Source: Fimbriimonas ginsengisoli (lineage in GTDB: Bacteria; Armatimonadota; Fimbriimonadia; Fimbriimonadales; Fimbriimonadaceae). From it: a stretch of DNA of 64,000 nucleotides. The position numbers and the translations under genes were made by a program. Every line of letters starts with the position of its first letter. The first letter of the stretch is position 1. Below, one piece after another: positions 1-7,730 of the stretch. Location of the stretch: contig JACOSL010000062.1 in the NCBI GenBank assembly GCA_016179045.1, positions 1-64,000 of the forward strand, written 5' to 3'. Under the pieces are notes generated by a model. That model was not told the origin of the DNA and did no database searches. It was given only the letters and a program-made list of their open reading frames with translations.

Positions 1-2
1 CC

Positions 3-893
3 AGGGCCCAGATTGGGCGCTTTCTCAACGGCGACCGCTTCTCGCCCGAAGCCCTCAAGCAGCTCGAGGGACATATCGGCGACTGCCCGGACTGCAAAGT
101 CGAGCTTCAGGCGCGCAAGGCGACCCTCCAAGCGATGCTGACGGGCGCGATGCCGGAAACCGCTCCCACCAAGCCGAAGACGGTGGCCGACGTGCTGCGC
201 CAGCAGGCGGGCTCGGGCCGCCCGGCGGCGGTGATCGCGCAAGTGCGGGAAGCAGATACGATCAAGCCCAAGCATTTTTGGAAGCCGTTCGGCTACTCGC
301 TCGCGCTGGCGGGCGTGCTCATCGGCATGAGCGTGCTGTCTCGCAACATGGACCACGTTCTCGGCACCCACATCACCGGCAGCGAAGCGCAGAACATCGT
401 GACCGAATCCGGCGCGAAGCAGGCGGAAGCGCCGCTGAAGGGCGATGCGAACGCGCACGGGCTAAAGCCCCTGCCACCCGCCGATGCAGATTCGCACGGG
501 CTAAAGCCCATGCCACCCAGCCAGGAATCGACCCAATCGTCACCCAAGGCCCCCGCCCCTGGCTCACCCGCGAAGGAAGTTCCTGCGGCTACGACAGAGC
601 CGGCCAAGCAGGCTAAGTCCCTGCCGATCGCCGAGCCATCTGCCGCGAAGACGCCTGCTGCGCAGACGCCCAAGGCCCAAGCGCCCGCCCCTCAGCTTAA
701 GCCCACTCCAACCCCCGCCCTTACCCTGCCCCGGTCCGTCCGCGAATCCACAAAGCGCCCCGCCCGGCACATCGGGCCAGACGTTCGCGTCAAGGCTCGC
801 CGCAAGGCGCATCACCATGCCCACCCGGCAACGAAGCCCAAGCCCAAGACGACCGTCCGCGTATACACCGAAGACGGCTCGCCCCTGAAGTGA
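3..893 (+). CDS. Anti-sigma factor-like membrane protein with zinc finger (5' partial)
   Basis: The reading frame is open from the left edge, so the true start lies outside the window. The first visible codons form a zf-HC2-like domain: a His-x3-Cys-x2-Cys motif (HIGDCPDC) at visible codons 24-31, the hallmark of zinc-binding anti-sigma (ZAS) proteins. A single membrane segment follows at about codons 95-114, then a long Pro/Ala/Lys-rich, low-complexity outer part ending in a His/Lys/Arg-rich tail. The inferred role is to hold an ECF sigma factor at the membrane; the sigma gene would be expected just upstream, outside the window. Two copies of a dispersed repeat lie in frame in the outer part and are read as HGLKPLPP and HGLKPMPP. 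The next gene starts 8 bases after the stop, so the two are probably co-transcribed. The domain call is good; the sigma partner is inferred. Confidence 0.75.
   Translation, partial: RAQIGRFLNGDRFSPEALKQLEGHIGDCPDCKVELQARKATLQAMLTGAMPETAPTKPKTVADVLRQQAGSGRPAAVIAQVREADTIKPKHFWKPFGYSLALAGVLIGMSVLSRNMDHVLGTHITGSEAQNIVTESGAKQAEAPLKGDANAHGLKPLPPADADSHGLKPMPPSQESTQSSPKAPAPGSPAKEVPAATTEPAKQAKSLPIAEPSAAKTPAAQTPKAQAPAPQLKPTPTPALTLPRSVRESTKRPARHIGPDVRVKARRKAHHHAHPATKPKPKTTVRVYTEDGSPLK
455..518 (+). repeat. Two in-frame copies of a palindromic dispersed repeat
   Basis: A 26-base unit, cgcacgggctaaagcccN plus tgccaccc, occurs at about 454-479 and 493-518 within the anti-sigma-like gene. Its core gggctaaagccc is an inverted repeat. 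A third copy, with ggctgaagcccaagccaccc, lies between genes at 59421-59446. Inside the gene the unit is read as (H)GLKPxPP, so this short REP-like element has become part of a protein. Confidence 0.7.
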
Positions 894-901
894 GAGGAAC
901 C

Positions 902-1552
902 ATGTTTCGAAAGCTAATCATCGCCATTCTCGTCCTCGCCCCTCTCGCCGCGGTTGGTCAGCAAGCGGCGACGCCCGCTCAGGTGGCGACCACGATTTCC
1001 GTCTCCGCCGACGGCACCGACGTCAAGAAGGTTTTGCGCGACCTGTTCACCCAGGCCAAGAAGAGCTATGTGGTCCAGCCGGGCATCTACTTCGCGCTTC
1101 ATCTGGCGCTCGAGGGAGTGGATTTCGACGAGGCGCTTGCCATCGTTTGCAAGGTCGCGGGCGTGAAGGCCGAGCTTCAGAACGGCATCTATTTCGTCTC
1201 GAAGGATTCGGGCGGGAAGGCGAAGGCTAAGCCCGTTTTTGAAACCGCTCCTCGGCTGACGGGCGTCGTGCCCCCGGCGTCGCTCGCCAAGCCGATCACC
1301 ACGCGGCTGGCCAGGGCCGAACTATCCGAGGTGCTCGCCTCGTTCGGTAAGCAGACCGGCGTTCTCATCGAGTTGGACCGCTCGGTGCCCGCGTACAAGA
1401 TCGACGCGTTCCTGATTCGGACGCCGCTACGATCGGCGCTGACCCGGGTCACGAAGGCGGCCGGTCTGGCCTTCGAACTGACCGATCACCAATCCATCAA
1501 GGTTTATAAGCCGGAAGCCGAGAAGGGCCGCGTTTCAGCAGCTACCGGGTAG
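902..1552 (+). CDS. Secreted STN-domain protein
   Basis: The product has 216 residues. The N-terminus (MFRKLIIAILVLAPLAAVGQ) is a clear signal peptide, so the protein is exported. Two similar modules follow, at about residues 30-100 and 135-212. Each has the pattern of the STN (secretin/TonB short N-terminal) fold: a helix of the type VKKVLRDLF or LSEVLASFG, a strand, then a repeated helix-strand ending in an IYFVSK or SIKVYK strand. I chose the ATG at 902, with gagagg just upstream, over the GTG at 890 that overlaps the preceding stop. No secretin or TonB barrel follows, so this is a free-standing STN protein. Its operon with an anti-sigma-like gene suggests a role in cell-surface signalling. 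The exact job is unknown. Confidence 0.65.
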   Translation: MFRKLIIAILVLAPLAAVGQQAATPAQVATTISVSADGTDVKKVLRDLFTQAKKSYVVQPGIYFALHLALEGVDFDEALAIVCKVAGVKAELQNGIYFVSKDSGGKAKAKPVFETAPRLTGVVPPASLAKPITTRLARAELSEVLASFGKQTGVLIELDRSVPAYKIDAFLIRTPLRSALTRVTKAAGLAFELTDHQSIKVYKPEAEKGRVSAATG

Positions 1553-1663
1553 GCGGAGCCCTCAAGACATCGACTAGAGCGCCGCTCGGCGGCATAGCGT
1601 AAGTCTGCGTGGGCACCACGGAGCGTGCCCTCCCTTGTTGCCGCTTCGGGTATAGCGGAGGCG

Positions 1664-2899
1664 ATGGAACTCTCAGCCGAGATCGTGTCGGTGGGCACCG
1701 AGCATCTCCTCGGCCAGATCGTGGACACCCACTCGCCCACCTTTTCGCGGCTGCTGGCCGAGTTCGGGATCTCTTGTCGCCGTCGCACGACGGTGGGCGA
1801 CAATCAAGCGCGGGTTGTGGCGGTCTTGCGTGAGGCGCTAGCGCGTGCGGACTTGGTTTGCACGATCGGCGGGCTCGGGCCGACCCAGGACGACCTGACT
1901 CGCGATGCGATCGCGGAGGCGCTCGGAGACCCGCTGGTGCTCGATCCGGAGGCCGAGCGTCGAATTCGAGAGATTCTCGCACTGCGCAAGCTGTCTTGGA
2001 GCGACTCTCTGCTGCGACAGGCGTATCGACCCGAAAGCGCGCGGCTGATCGAGAATCCGGCGGGCACGGCGCCGGGGCTGATCTGCGAGAAGGGGGGCAA
2101 GCGCGTGATCGCGCTGCCGGGGCCGAAGGCGGAGTTCGAGCCGATGGCGAGCGGGCCGGTGCGGGAGTATTTGGCCTCGCTGGAGACGGGGCGGGTGTTC
2201 GTGTCTCGCACGCTTCGCATCTGCGGGATGGGCGAGAGCGTGGTGGAGGATCGGCTCGGCGCCCTGATGGTTTCCGAGAACCCGACGGTCGCGCCTTACG
2301 CGCACCCGGGCGAGGTGCACCTCAGGCTGACGGTGGGGGCGGCCAGCCTGGAGGAAGGGGAGAAGCTGATCGAACCCCTTGAGTCGCAAATTCGTGCGAT
2401 TCTAGGCGACCGCGTGTTTGGGGTCGACGACACGACGCTGGAGGAGGCGGTTCTTGCCAAGCTCCGAGGGATGGGCAAGACTCTGGCGATCGCGGAGAGC
2501 ATGACCGGAGGCTGGTTGGGCGAGCGGCTCACCAGCGTGCCGGGAGCGAGCGAAGTGTTCTTGGGAGGGGCGATCCCTTACACCGAGGCAGCCAAGCGCA
2601 TGTTCGGAGTGGACGAGACACTGCTGGATCGAGAAGGCCCAGTCTCCGAGGCGTGTGCGCGCGAGTTGGCGCATGCCGCCAAGTGCGCGCTTGGCGCCGA
2701 CTATGCGGTATCGATCACCGGTAACGCGGGGCCGACTGCAGATCGCGGCGATCAGCCGGTGGGGCTGGTTTTTGTGGGATTGGCGGGGCCGAGCGGGGTC
2801 ACGGTGCACGAGACGCGGTATCGGAGCGGCCGGGAGGATGTTCGCCGACGGGCGGTGCAGTGGGCGCTCACTCTGCTTTGGGACGCTTTGCTGGAATAG
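1664..2899 (+). CDS. cinA: CinA family protein (nicotinamide-nucleotide amidohydrolase)
   Basis: The 411-residue product is full length for the two-domain CinA family. The N-terminal COG1058 (MoCF-like) domain begins at once with AEIVSVGTEHLLGQIVDTHS and contains GGLGPTQDDLTR. The C-terminal PncC-like domain carries AIAESMTGGWLGERLTSVPG, with Met where many members have Cys in AES(C)TGG, and later SITGNAGP. PncC-type enzymes deamidate NMN to nicotinate mononucleotide in pyridine-nucleotide salvage; the N-terminal domain often has ADP-ribose pyrophosphatase activity. I took the ATG at 1664 because it is preceded by gcggag and matches the family N-terminus; a GTG at 1625 would add 13 unrelated residues. 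The gene ends four bases from the stop of a convergent gene. Confidence 0.92.
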   Translation: MELSAEIVSVGTEHLLGQIVDTHSPTFSRLLAEFGISCRRRTTVGDNQARVVAVLREALARADLVCTIGGLGPTQDDLTRDAIAEALGDPLVLDPEAERRIREILALRKLSWSDSLLRQAYRPESARLIENPAGTAPGLICEKGGKRVIALPGPKAEFEPMASGPVREYLASLETGRVFVSRTLRICGMGESVVEDRLGALMVSENPTVAPYAHPGEVHLRLTVGAASLEEGEKLIEPLESQIRAILGDRVFGVDDTTLEEAVLAKLRGMGKTLAIAESMTGGWLGERLTSVPGASEVFLGGAIPYTEAAKRMFGVDETLLDREGPVSEACARELAHAAKCALGADYAVSITGNAGPTADRGDQPVGLVFVGLAGPSGVTVHETRYRSGREDVRRRAVQWALTLLWDALLE

Positions 2900-2903
2900 A
2901 GCG

Positions 2904-3347
2904 CTACTCGGCTTCTGCGCGGGCCTTGATCGCCTGGTTGATGCCGTCCAGGTTCTTCACCACGATCGAGTAGATCACCTTCTTCACGAGCGGGCCGAGG
3001 GTGGGCACGTTGTACTCGTAATCGAGGTGGGTGGCGAATCGGGTGCCGCCGTTCTCCTCCGTGAAGGTCCAGGCGCCTTCGAGCTTGTCGTAGTCGCCCT
3101 TCAGTTGGCGAAAGCGGCAAACGCGCGCGGCATCGTCCCACAAGTCCTCCTGACGCCAGCGCAGCTTGAGGCGGAACTGGGGAATGAGCCCGACCCAATC
3201 GGCCACGAATCGGCTCCCATCCTCCTCCACCGGCGTCACCGACTTCACGTCCTTCATGAACTCGGGGAACGAGCGGCTGTCTTTGGCGATCGCGTACACG
3301 CGCTCGAGGGGGGCGGCGATCCAAATGCTGACGTCGACTTCCGGCAT
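2904..3347 (-). CDS. SRPBCC (START-like) family protein
   Basis: The product has 147 residues and matches the Bet v1/START-like polyketide cyclase/dehydrase pattern. It begins MPEVDVSIWIAAPLERVYAIAKD and goes on with SFPEFMKDVKSVTPVEEDGSR. A tract of alternating strands (RLKLRWRQEDLWDD) follows, then a long C-terminal helix (GPLVKKVIYSIVVKNLDGINQAIK). Such proteins form a hydrophobic cavity that binds lipids, polyketides or quinones; COQ10-like members are close relatives. The open frame continues upstream but the homologous part starts at this ATG. It is divergent from the dehydrogenase operon, with a hairpin-rich 195-base gap between them, and convergent with cinA. The family call is firm; the ligand is unknown. 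Confidence 0.75.
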   Translation of the reverse strand: MPEVDVSIWIAAPLERVYAIAKDSRSFPEFMKDVKSVTPVEEDGSRFVADWVGLIPQFRLKLRWRQEDLWDDAARVCRFRQLKGDYDKLEGAWTFTEENGGTRFATHLDYEYNVPTLGPLVKKVIYSIVVKNLDGINQAIKARAEAE

Positions 3348-3395
3348 GGGATTAGCGAGCGGGGAGTGTACCGCGAGTGAAGCGGATCGACCGCC

Positions 3396-3439
3396 CCCGT
3401 CCCCTTCGGGGCCACCCCCGCCTGACTCCCAGGCGGGGG
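3396..3439. repeat. GC-rich double hairpin between divergent genes
   Basis: A perfect 9-bp stem (cccccgcct at 3415-3423, aggcggggg at 3431-3439) with a 7-base loop lies beside a smaller cccc-ttc-gggg hairpin at 3401-3411. It sits between divergent genes, so it is not an obvious terminator for either. Similar C-run/G-run hairpins occur at 30718-30731 and 48800-48820, which suggests a dispersed element. Confidence 0.5.
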
Positions 3440-3542
3440 AAGCAGAGCAGTTGCCGAATTGCACGAGTCTGCCATGCTTTAGGCCAAGGTGGTGAACGCG
3501 GACAACCTTCGCGGCGAGGCGGCTCTTGCTGTTCCCGACCGG

Positions 3543-4535
3543 ATGCGGCGGGCGGTGCTCGTGCGTCCCGGCGAAATTCGGATCGAAGAGACGCCCACGC
3601 CGAAGCCGGGCCCGAGCGAGGTTTTGGTGCGGGTGGTCGCCGCCACCACGTGCGGGAGCGACCTCAAGGCGTACCTGCGTGGCCACCCGAAGATGCCGAT
3701 GCCGGGGCCGTTCGGGCACGAATACAGCGGGATCGTGGCGGCAAGCGGGGTCGGCGCTTCCTTTGAGCCGGGTCAAGCCGTGATGGGGGTGCACACCGCG
3801 CCGTGCCGGGCCTGCCTCTGGTGCGAGCGCGGCCAAGAGAACCTTTGCGAGAGCATCATGGACACGATGGTGCTTGGGGCGTACGCCGAGTACCTGCTGA
3901 TCCCACATCGCATCGCTTCGGCGAACCTATTCGCCAAGCCAGACGATTTGCCGTTCGAGGTTGCATGCTTGCTGGAGCCGCTCTCGTGCGTGGCGCAGGC
4001 GCTCGAGTTAGCGCCGCCCCGCGTGGGAGACCGCTGCCTCGTTATCGGCCCGGGGGCGATCGGGCTGATGTTCGTGGCCGGGCTCAGGCGGCTCGGGGTT
4101 CAGGAAATCGTGCTGGCGGGGCGGAATCCCGAGCGTCTTGCGGTCGGGGAGCGCCTTGGCGCGAGAACGGCGAGCCTGCGCGAAGCGGACTTGCCGAACT
4201 CCTTCGACTTGGTGATCGAATGCACGGGGCAGGTCGAGATTTGGGAGCGGAGCGTGTCTTTCGCGCGGCGCGGCGGCACTGTGATCTTGTTCGGGGGTTG
4301 CCCTCCGGGCACGCAAGCGCGTTTCGACACCGCCCGCCTTCACTACGATCAGATCAGGCTGGTCAGCCCGTTCCACTTCGGGACGGCGGCGGTGCGCCAA
4401 GCTCGCGAGTGGCTGCTCGAACCGGGGTTCGATCTGCGCCCGCTGCTCAGCGGCGACCGACCGCTCGATGAACTCGAAGCAGCCTTCAACGACCTCCAAG
4501 CGGGGCGGGGGCTCAAGTTCGTGATCCGACCATGA
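3543..4535 (+). CDS. Zinc-dependent medium-chain alcohol/polyol dehydrogenase
   Basis: The 330-residue product is a zinc MDR dehydrogenase of the sorbitol/threonine dehydrogenase type. The catalytic zinc site is visible as C37 (TTCGSD), H59-E60 (GHEY) and E145 (LLEPLSCV). The structural zinc site is complete, with C88, C91, C94 and C102. The Rossmann motif GPGAIG is at about 169-174. Family members oxidise secondary alcohols such as sugar alcohols or threonine with NAD(P). I prefer the ATG at 3543, which matches the family N-terminus; a GTG at 3489 is possible, and neither has a strong Shine-Dalgarno. The stop overlaps the next start as ATGA, so it is translationally coupled to a second dehydrogenase and then a cupin. 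The substrate cannot be read from the sequence. Confidence 0.85.
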   Translation: MRRAVLVRPGEIRIEETPTPKPGPSEVLVRVVAATTCGSDLKAYLRGHPKMPMPGPFGHEYSGIVAASGVGASFEPGQAVMGVHTAPCRACLWCERGQENLCESIMDTMVLGAYAEYLLIPHRIASANLFAKPDDLPFEVACLLEPLSCVAQALELAPPRVGDRCLVIGPGAIGLMFVAGLRRLGVQEIVLAGRNPERLAVGERLGARTASLREADLPNSFDLVIECTGQVEIWERSVSFARRGGTVILFGGCPPGTQARFDTARLHYDQIRLVSPFHFGTAAVRQAREWLLEPGFDLRPLLSGDRPLDELEAAFNDLQAGRGLKFVIRP

Positions 4536-5497
4536 GGCTCGCCAGGTATGTCGGAGGGGGCAGGGTTGAAATCGTCGACGAGCCAAAACCCGAATGTCCG
4601 CCGGGCGGCTTGCTCGTTCGCACCCTTGCCTGCGGGCTTTGCTCGGGCGAACTGATGCAGTGGTACATGGACGGCAAGATGCCCCACGTGCTCGGCCATG
4701 AGGTTTGCGGGGAGGTGGTGGAGAGCCAGGATGAAAGCTTCCCGGTCGCAACACGCGTGTTTGCCCACCACCATGCGCCATGCATGCAGTGCGAGCGCTG
4801 CCGAAGCGGGCGGCATGTGCACTGCAAGCGGTGGAAGCGGACTCGGCTCGACCCTGGCGGGATGGCGGAGTTCTTTGCGGCCGGGACCGAAAACCTGACC
4901 GACACCATGCGCGTCAACGACCTCAGGCCGATAGACGCAGCGCTCATCGAGCCGCTGGCGTGCGTGGCCAAGAGTTTGCGGCAGGCGGGTATTGGAGCTG
5001 AGATGAGTGCGAAGGTCGCGGTCATCGGGCTCGGCTCGATGGGTCTGATGCACCTGCTCGTGCTTCCGAGGGCAGCGGTCGGTTACGAGTTGCTCCTCGC
5101 TCGTCGCGAGTGGGCAACGGGGCTGGGCCTTCAGGCGCGCCCGCCGGAAAGCCCGGAGGAGGCGGATGTGGTGATCGTGTGCCCGGGCAGCCGAGCGGCG
5201 CTCGATCTCGCTCTTAAGATGGTGTCCGCGGGAGGGACGGTCGCCCTGTTCGCCCCATTTCCTCCGGGTTGCTCGGTGGAGCTCGACCTGAACCAGGCCT
5301 ATTTCCGCGATCTGCGCTTGGTGACGAGCTATTCGTGCGGACCCGAGGATACGGCGAAGGCGGCGGATTGGGTGAGGCGCGGGGTGGTTCGGGCCGAGCA
5401 GGTAGTGAGCGATTTCATCGCTCTCAAAGAGCTGCCCGCCGCATACCAAGCGATGCGCGCCGGTGAGATACTCAAGGCGATGGTGGTTTTCTCGTGA
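4532..5497 (+). CDS. Second zinc MDR dehydrogenase of the same operon
   Basis: The 321-residue product is another zinc-dependent MDR dehydrogenase, clearly diverged from its neighbour. It keeps a catalytic-type Cys at 37 (CGLCSGE), GHE at 55-57, IEPLACV, and a structural zinc site at C84, C87, C90 and C98. The coenzyme domain has GLGSMG but is shorter than usual, with a compressed segment between the first and later Rossmann strands. Start and stop overlap both neighbours by four bases (ATGA and GTGA). Two different dehydrogenases plus a cupin in one coupled unit suggest consecutive oxidation/reduction steps on one polyol or sugar-like compound, for example an oxidation followed by a re-reduction that epimerises a carbon. 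That is inference. Confidence 0.8.
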   Translation: MRLARYVGGGRVEIVDEPKPECPPGGLLVRTLACGLCSGELMQWYMDGKMPHVLGHEVCGEVVESQDESFPVATRVFAHHHAPCMQCERCRSGRHVHCKRWKRTRLDPGGMAEFFAAGTENLTDTMRVNDLRPIDAALIEPLACVAKSLRQAGIGAEMSAKVAVIGLGSMGLMHLLVLPRAAVGYELLLARREWATGLGLQARPPESPEEADVVIVCPGSRAALDLALKMVSAGGTVALFAPFPPGCSVELDLNQAYFRDLRLVTSYSCGPEDTAKAADWVRRGVVRAEQVVSDFIALKELPAAYQAMRAGEILKAMVVFS

Positions 5498-5898
5498 TCA
5501 GGCGAAGCGCAGGCTTCAAATACCCGGATTTGGATCTGAAGCAATACAAAGACACGCCCGGCTCGCACAAGGGGGTGACGCGGCGGAATCTGTTCCCCGA
5601 TGCGGGAGGCTCGTTCGAGACGCGCTACTTCGAAGTCGCGCCTGGCGGCTACACGTCGTTCGAGCAGCATGGCCACGAGCATTGCGTGGTCGTGGTTCGA
5701 GGCCGAGGCACGGTGAGGCTAGGGGAGGCGAGTCAGCCGGTCGAAGTGGGCGACCTGGTGCACGTCCGGCCCTGGGAGGCGCATCAGTTTCAAAACACGG
5801 GGCAGGAACCGTTTGGCATCCTTTGCGTGGTAGATCGGGATAGGGACCGGCCCCAACTGATCGACGCGGAGGCCGCGTCCCAGGCGTCCGACCGTTAG
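5494..5898 (+). CDS. Small single-domain cupin protein
   Basis: The 134-residue product is a one-domain cupin. Metal-binding motif 1 is visible as H59, H61 and H63 (QHGHEHCVVVVRG), with strand VRLGE after it, and motif 2 as H97 (VRPWEAHQF). Cupins of this size include isomerases, epimerases and small dioxygenases acting on sugars or aromatic acids. The GTG start overlaps the stop of the preceding dehydrogenase by four bases, so translation is coupled. In this setting a sugar or keto-sugar isomerase is a reasonable guess, but the sequence does not show the reaction. Confidence 0.75.
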   Translation: MIRRSAGFKYPDLDLKQYKDTPGSHKGVTRRNLFPDAGGSFETRYFEVAPGGYTSFEQHGHEHCVVVVRGRGTVRLGEASQPVEVGDLVHVRPWEAHQFQNTGQEPFGILCVVDRDRDRPQLIDAEAASQASDR

Positions 5899-5901
5899 AC
5901 C

Positions 5902-7041
5902 ATGCTCCATTCTCTGCTGCTCGCCCTCACTCTTGGCTTGCAGGGCGCGGCGCCCGCGCCCACGCAGGACCCGAAGCATCAGGCCGATCTCGACCACGAC
6001 AAGGAGATGGGCAAGCGCTACTCGGTGCAGGTTGACAAGGAGTACAAGCCGAGCGAGAAGAAGGAGCTTCAAGAGCGGGTAGAGCGGATCGGGGGGGAAA
6101 TTGCCCAGATCGCTCGCCGCGAGAAGGTGACCGTTACCTGGGGCGACGGTCGGCTGAATCCATTCGATTACAAGTTCAAGGTCTTGAAGGGCAAGGACGT
6201 GAACGCTTTTTCGCTGCCAGGCGGCTACATATACATCTACGAAGGGCTAGTTGACTACGTCGAGACCGACGACGAACTGGCGGGCGTTCTCGCCCATGAG
6301 ATATCACATGCGGCGTTTCGCCACGTGGCGACGCTCGAACACGAGCAAAACAAGTTCGACGTTGTCCAGCTGCCCCTGATCTTGATCGCGATTCTGAGCG
6401 GGGGCGGACAAGGGGCGATGGGCGCGCTTCAGGCGGGGCAGTTGCTCAGCCTCGCGACGGGGAGCGGTTGGAGTCTCAAGGCGGAGCTTGCGGCGGATCG
6501 TGGGGGCTTCGAATACATCCGGCGCAGCCGCTACAACCCCACCGCGATGCTGACCGTGATGGAGCGCATGGCGCGCGACGAGCGCAACTCGCCGAAGATC
6601 GATTGGGGCATCTTTCGGACTCACCCGCCATCTCGCGAGCGGGCGGAGGCGCTCGTTTCAGCGATGGGTCTGGCCAAGATTCCCGTTCAGCGCTCGGCGG
6701 TGAGCACAAGCCTGCGGGCGATCGCTAAGGCGGGCGACAAGGGCGGCGCAGAGATATGGTTCGCGGGGCGCAAGGTCGTGGGCCTTTCGGGACCGGATGC
6801 GGCCCGCCGTGCCGAAGACGCGCTAAAGCGGCTCAACCCCATGTTCGACGCTACTCCCGAACTGTACGAGGTTCTTCAGGACGGGCCGAAGCTCGTGTAT
6901 CGCCACGAGACGCTGCTCGAACTGACGCCCGAGGATGCGGCGGCTCAGAAGGCGAAAGTCGGCGACCTTGCGGCGGACGCCTTGAGAGCGGTGCGCGGGG
7001 CGCTCTATGTGCTTTCGTTCCGAATCTGGGACGAACGGTAG
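5902..7041 (+). CDS. Secreted M48 family metalloprotease
   Basis: The product has 379 residues, with an N-terminal signal peptide (LLLALTLGLQGAAPAP). The zinc protease motif HEISH is at 132-136, following DDELAGVLAH, and a third ligand lies in AELAADRGG (about 195-199), the arrangement of M48 peptidases such as BepA/LoiP. The upstream strand NAFSLPGGYIYIYEGL is also typical. BepA-like enzymes work in the periplasm and degrade or help assemble outer-membrane proteins. The C-terminal 120 residues form an extra domain I do not recognise. It starts three bases after the cupin stop, so it is probably in the same transcript, though its function looks unrelated. Confidence 0.85.
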   Translation: MLHSLLLALTLGLQGAAPAPTQDPKHQADLDHDKEMGKRYSVQVDKEYKPSEKKELQERVERIGGEIAQIARREKVTVTWGDGRLNPFDYKFKVLKGKDVNAFSLPGGYIYIYEGLVDYVETDDELAGVLAHEISHAAFRHVATLEHEQNKFDVVQLPLILIAILSGGGQGAMGALQAGQLLSLATGSGWSLKAELAADRGGFEYIRRSRYNPTAMLTVMERMARDERNSPKIDWGIFRTHPPSRERAEALVSAMGLAKIPVQRSAVSTSLRAIAKAGDKGGAEIWFAGRKVVGLSGPDAARRAEDALKRLNPMFDATPELYEVLQDGPKLVYRHETLLELTPEDAAAQKAKVGDLAADALRAVRGALYVLSFRIWDER

Positions 7042-7051
7042 ACTCGCGGGA

Positions 7052-7069
7052 GTGGCTTTGCGTGGCTTA
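7052..7069 (+). repeat. Dispersed 'tggctttgcgtggctt' repeat
   Basis: This is a copy of a short tandem motif, (t)ggct(t/c)tgcgt, between genes. Other copies are at 7174-7200, 30749-30782 (reverse strand) and 55855-55900. Confidence 0.55.
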
Positions 7070-7105
7070 GCACCGATCCTGATCGCTGTGTCTGGGTGGG
7101 ATTGC

Positions 7106-7163
7106 GACAAGTGACAAGTGACAAGCGACTCTCCCGTCACTCGTCGCTCGTCGCCCGTCGCTC
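7106..7163. repeat. Tandem gtgacaa / cgtcgct cluster
   Basis: Three near-perfect heptamers of gtgacaa are followed by tcactcgtcgctcgtcgcc-type units in roughly the opposite sense, so the block can fold back on itself. A related gtgacgagtgacgagtg cluster lies at 48700-48717. The block lies directly upstream of a lipoprotein gene, and its frame stays open into that gene. Confidence 0.5.
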
Positions 7164-7173
7164 TTTCCGGTCG

Positions 7174-7200
7174 GTGGCTTTGCGTGGCTCTGCGTTGCTC
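7174..7200 (+). repeat. Repeat copy providing a gene start
   Basis: The repeat gtggctttgcgtggctctgc coincides with the chosen GTG start and encodes the first residues (VALRGSALL) of the lipoprotein signal peptide. Confidence 0.5.
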
Positions 7201-7665
7201 GTTTTCTGTTCCCTATGCCTGGCTTGCAGTCGGCGGCCTGAAATGCCTCTCTATGGCAACTGGACCGGGCGATTCGAAGCGGGCGGGGGCCCTGCGGAGA
7301 TGAGCGGGTTCCTGCAGCTGTATGCCACCAACGGCAAGTTCAAGATGCATCTGGCCAACCGGGCCCAGAGCCTCGATCCGGTGGGGACTTGGGAGCTCAA
7401 GGGCCGGCGGGTGATTTTGCAGTTTGCGGAACTGCGGATCACGGTGCCGACCGAGGTGGAGAGCAAGCGCCACGTGTACAAGCTGGTCCCAGGGGACGAT
7501 CTGAGGGCCGCCTATGGGAATTCATTAATCCTCGAGCTTTCGAGCGACGGGAGGAAATTGACCGGGCTGCCCATCCAACTGGCGGGCAAGTCGGGCCGGC
7601 ATGTGTTCGAGAAGACGGCGCAAAGCAGTTACGTGAGGCCGTCGGAAGCGCCGTCCCCCAAATGA
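7174..7665 (+). CDS. Small lipoprotein
   Basis: The product has 163 residues from the GTG at 7174. The N-terminus VALRGSALLVFCSLCLAC is a lipoprotein signal peptide ending in a lipobox-like LCLA|C. The mature part starts SRRPEMPLYGNWTGRFE and is rich in beta strands (LQLYATNGKFKMHL, GTWELKGRRVILQF, LILELSSDGRKLTGL). This resembles the small lipocalin-like lipoproteins with a repeated W-x-G/G-x-W pattern; the lipoprotein at 42749-43219 has the same plan. An upstream GTG at 7096 would read through the dispersed gtgacaa repeats and push the signal peptide inward, so I reject it. The start codon itself lies in a copy of the ggctttgcgtggc repeat. The function is unknown. Confidence 0.6.
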   Translation: MALRGSALLVFCSLCLACSRRPEMPLYGNWTGRFEAGGGPAEMSGFLQLYATNGKFKMHLANRAQSLDPVGTWELKGRRVILQFAELRITVPTEVESKRHVYKLVPGDDLRAAYGNSLILELSSDGRKLTGLPIQLAGKSGRHVFEKTAQSSYVRPSEAPSPK

Positions 7666-7730
7666 CCAAGATCGATCCGATGCGCCGACCCTGGTGAAAG
7701 CACGAGGGTATCGAGCAAACTGGGGGCACG

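Noticed and set aside
7106-7163. Possible CRISPR-like or phage repeat array
   Set aside because: The units are only seven bases, adjacent and without spacers; no cas genes are near.
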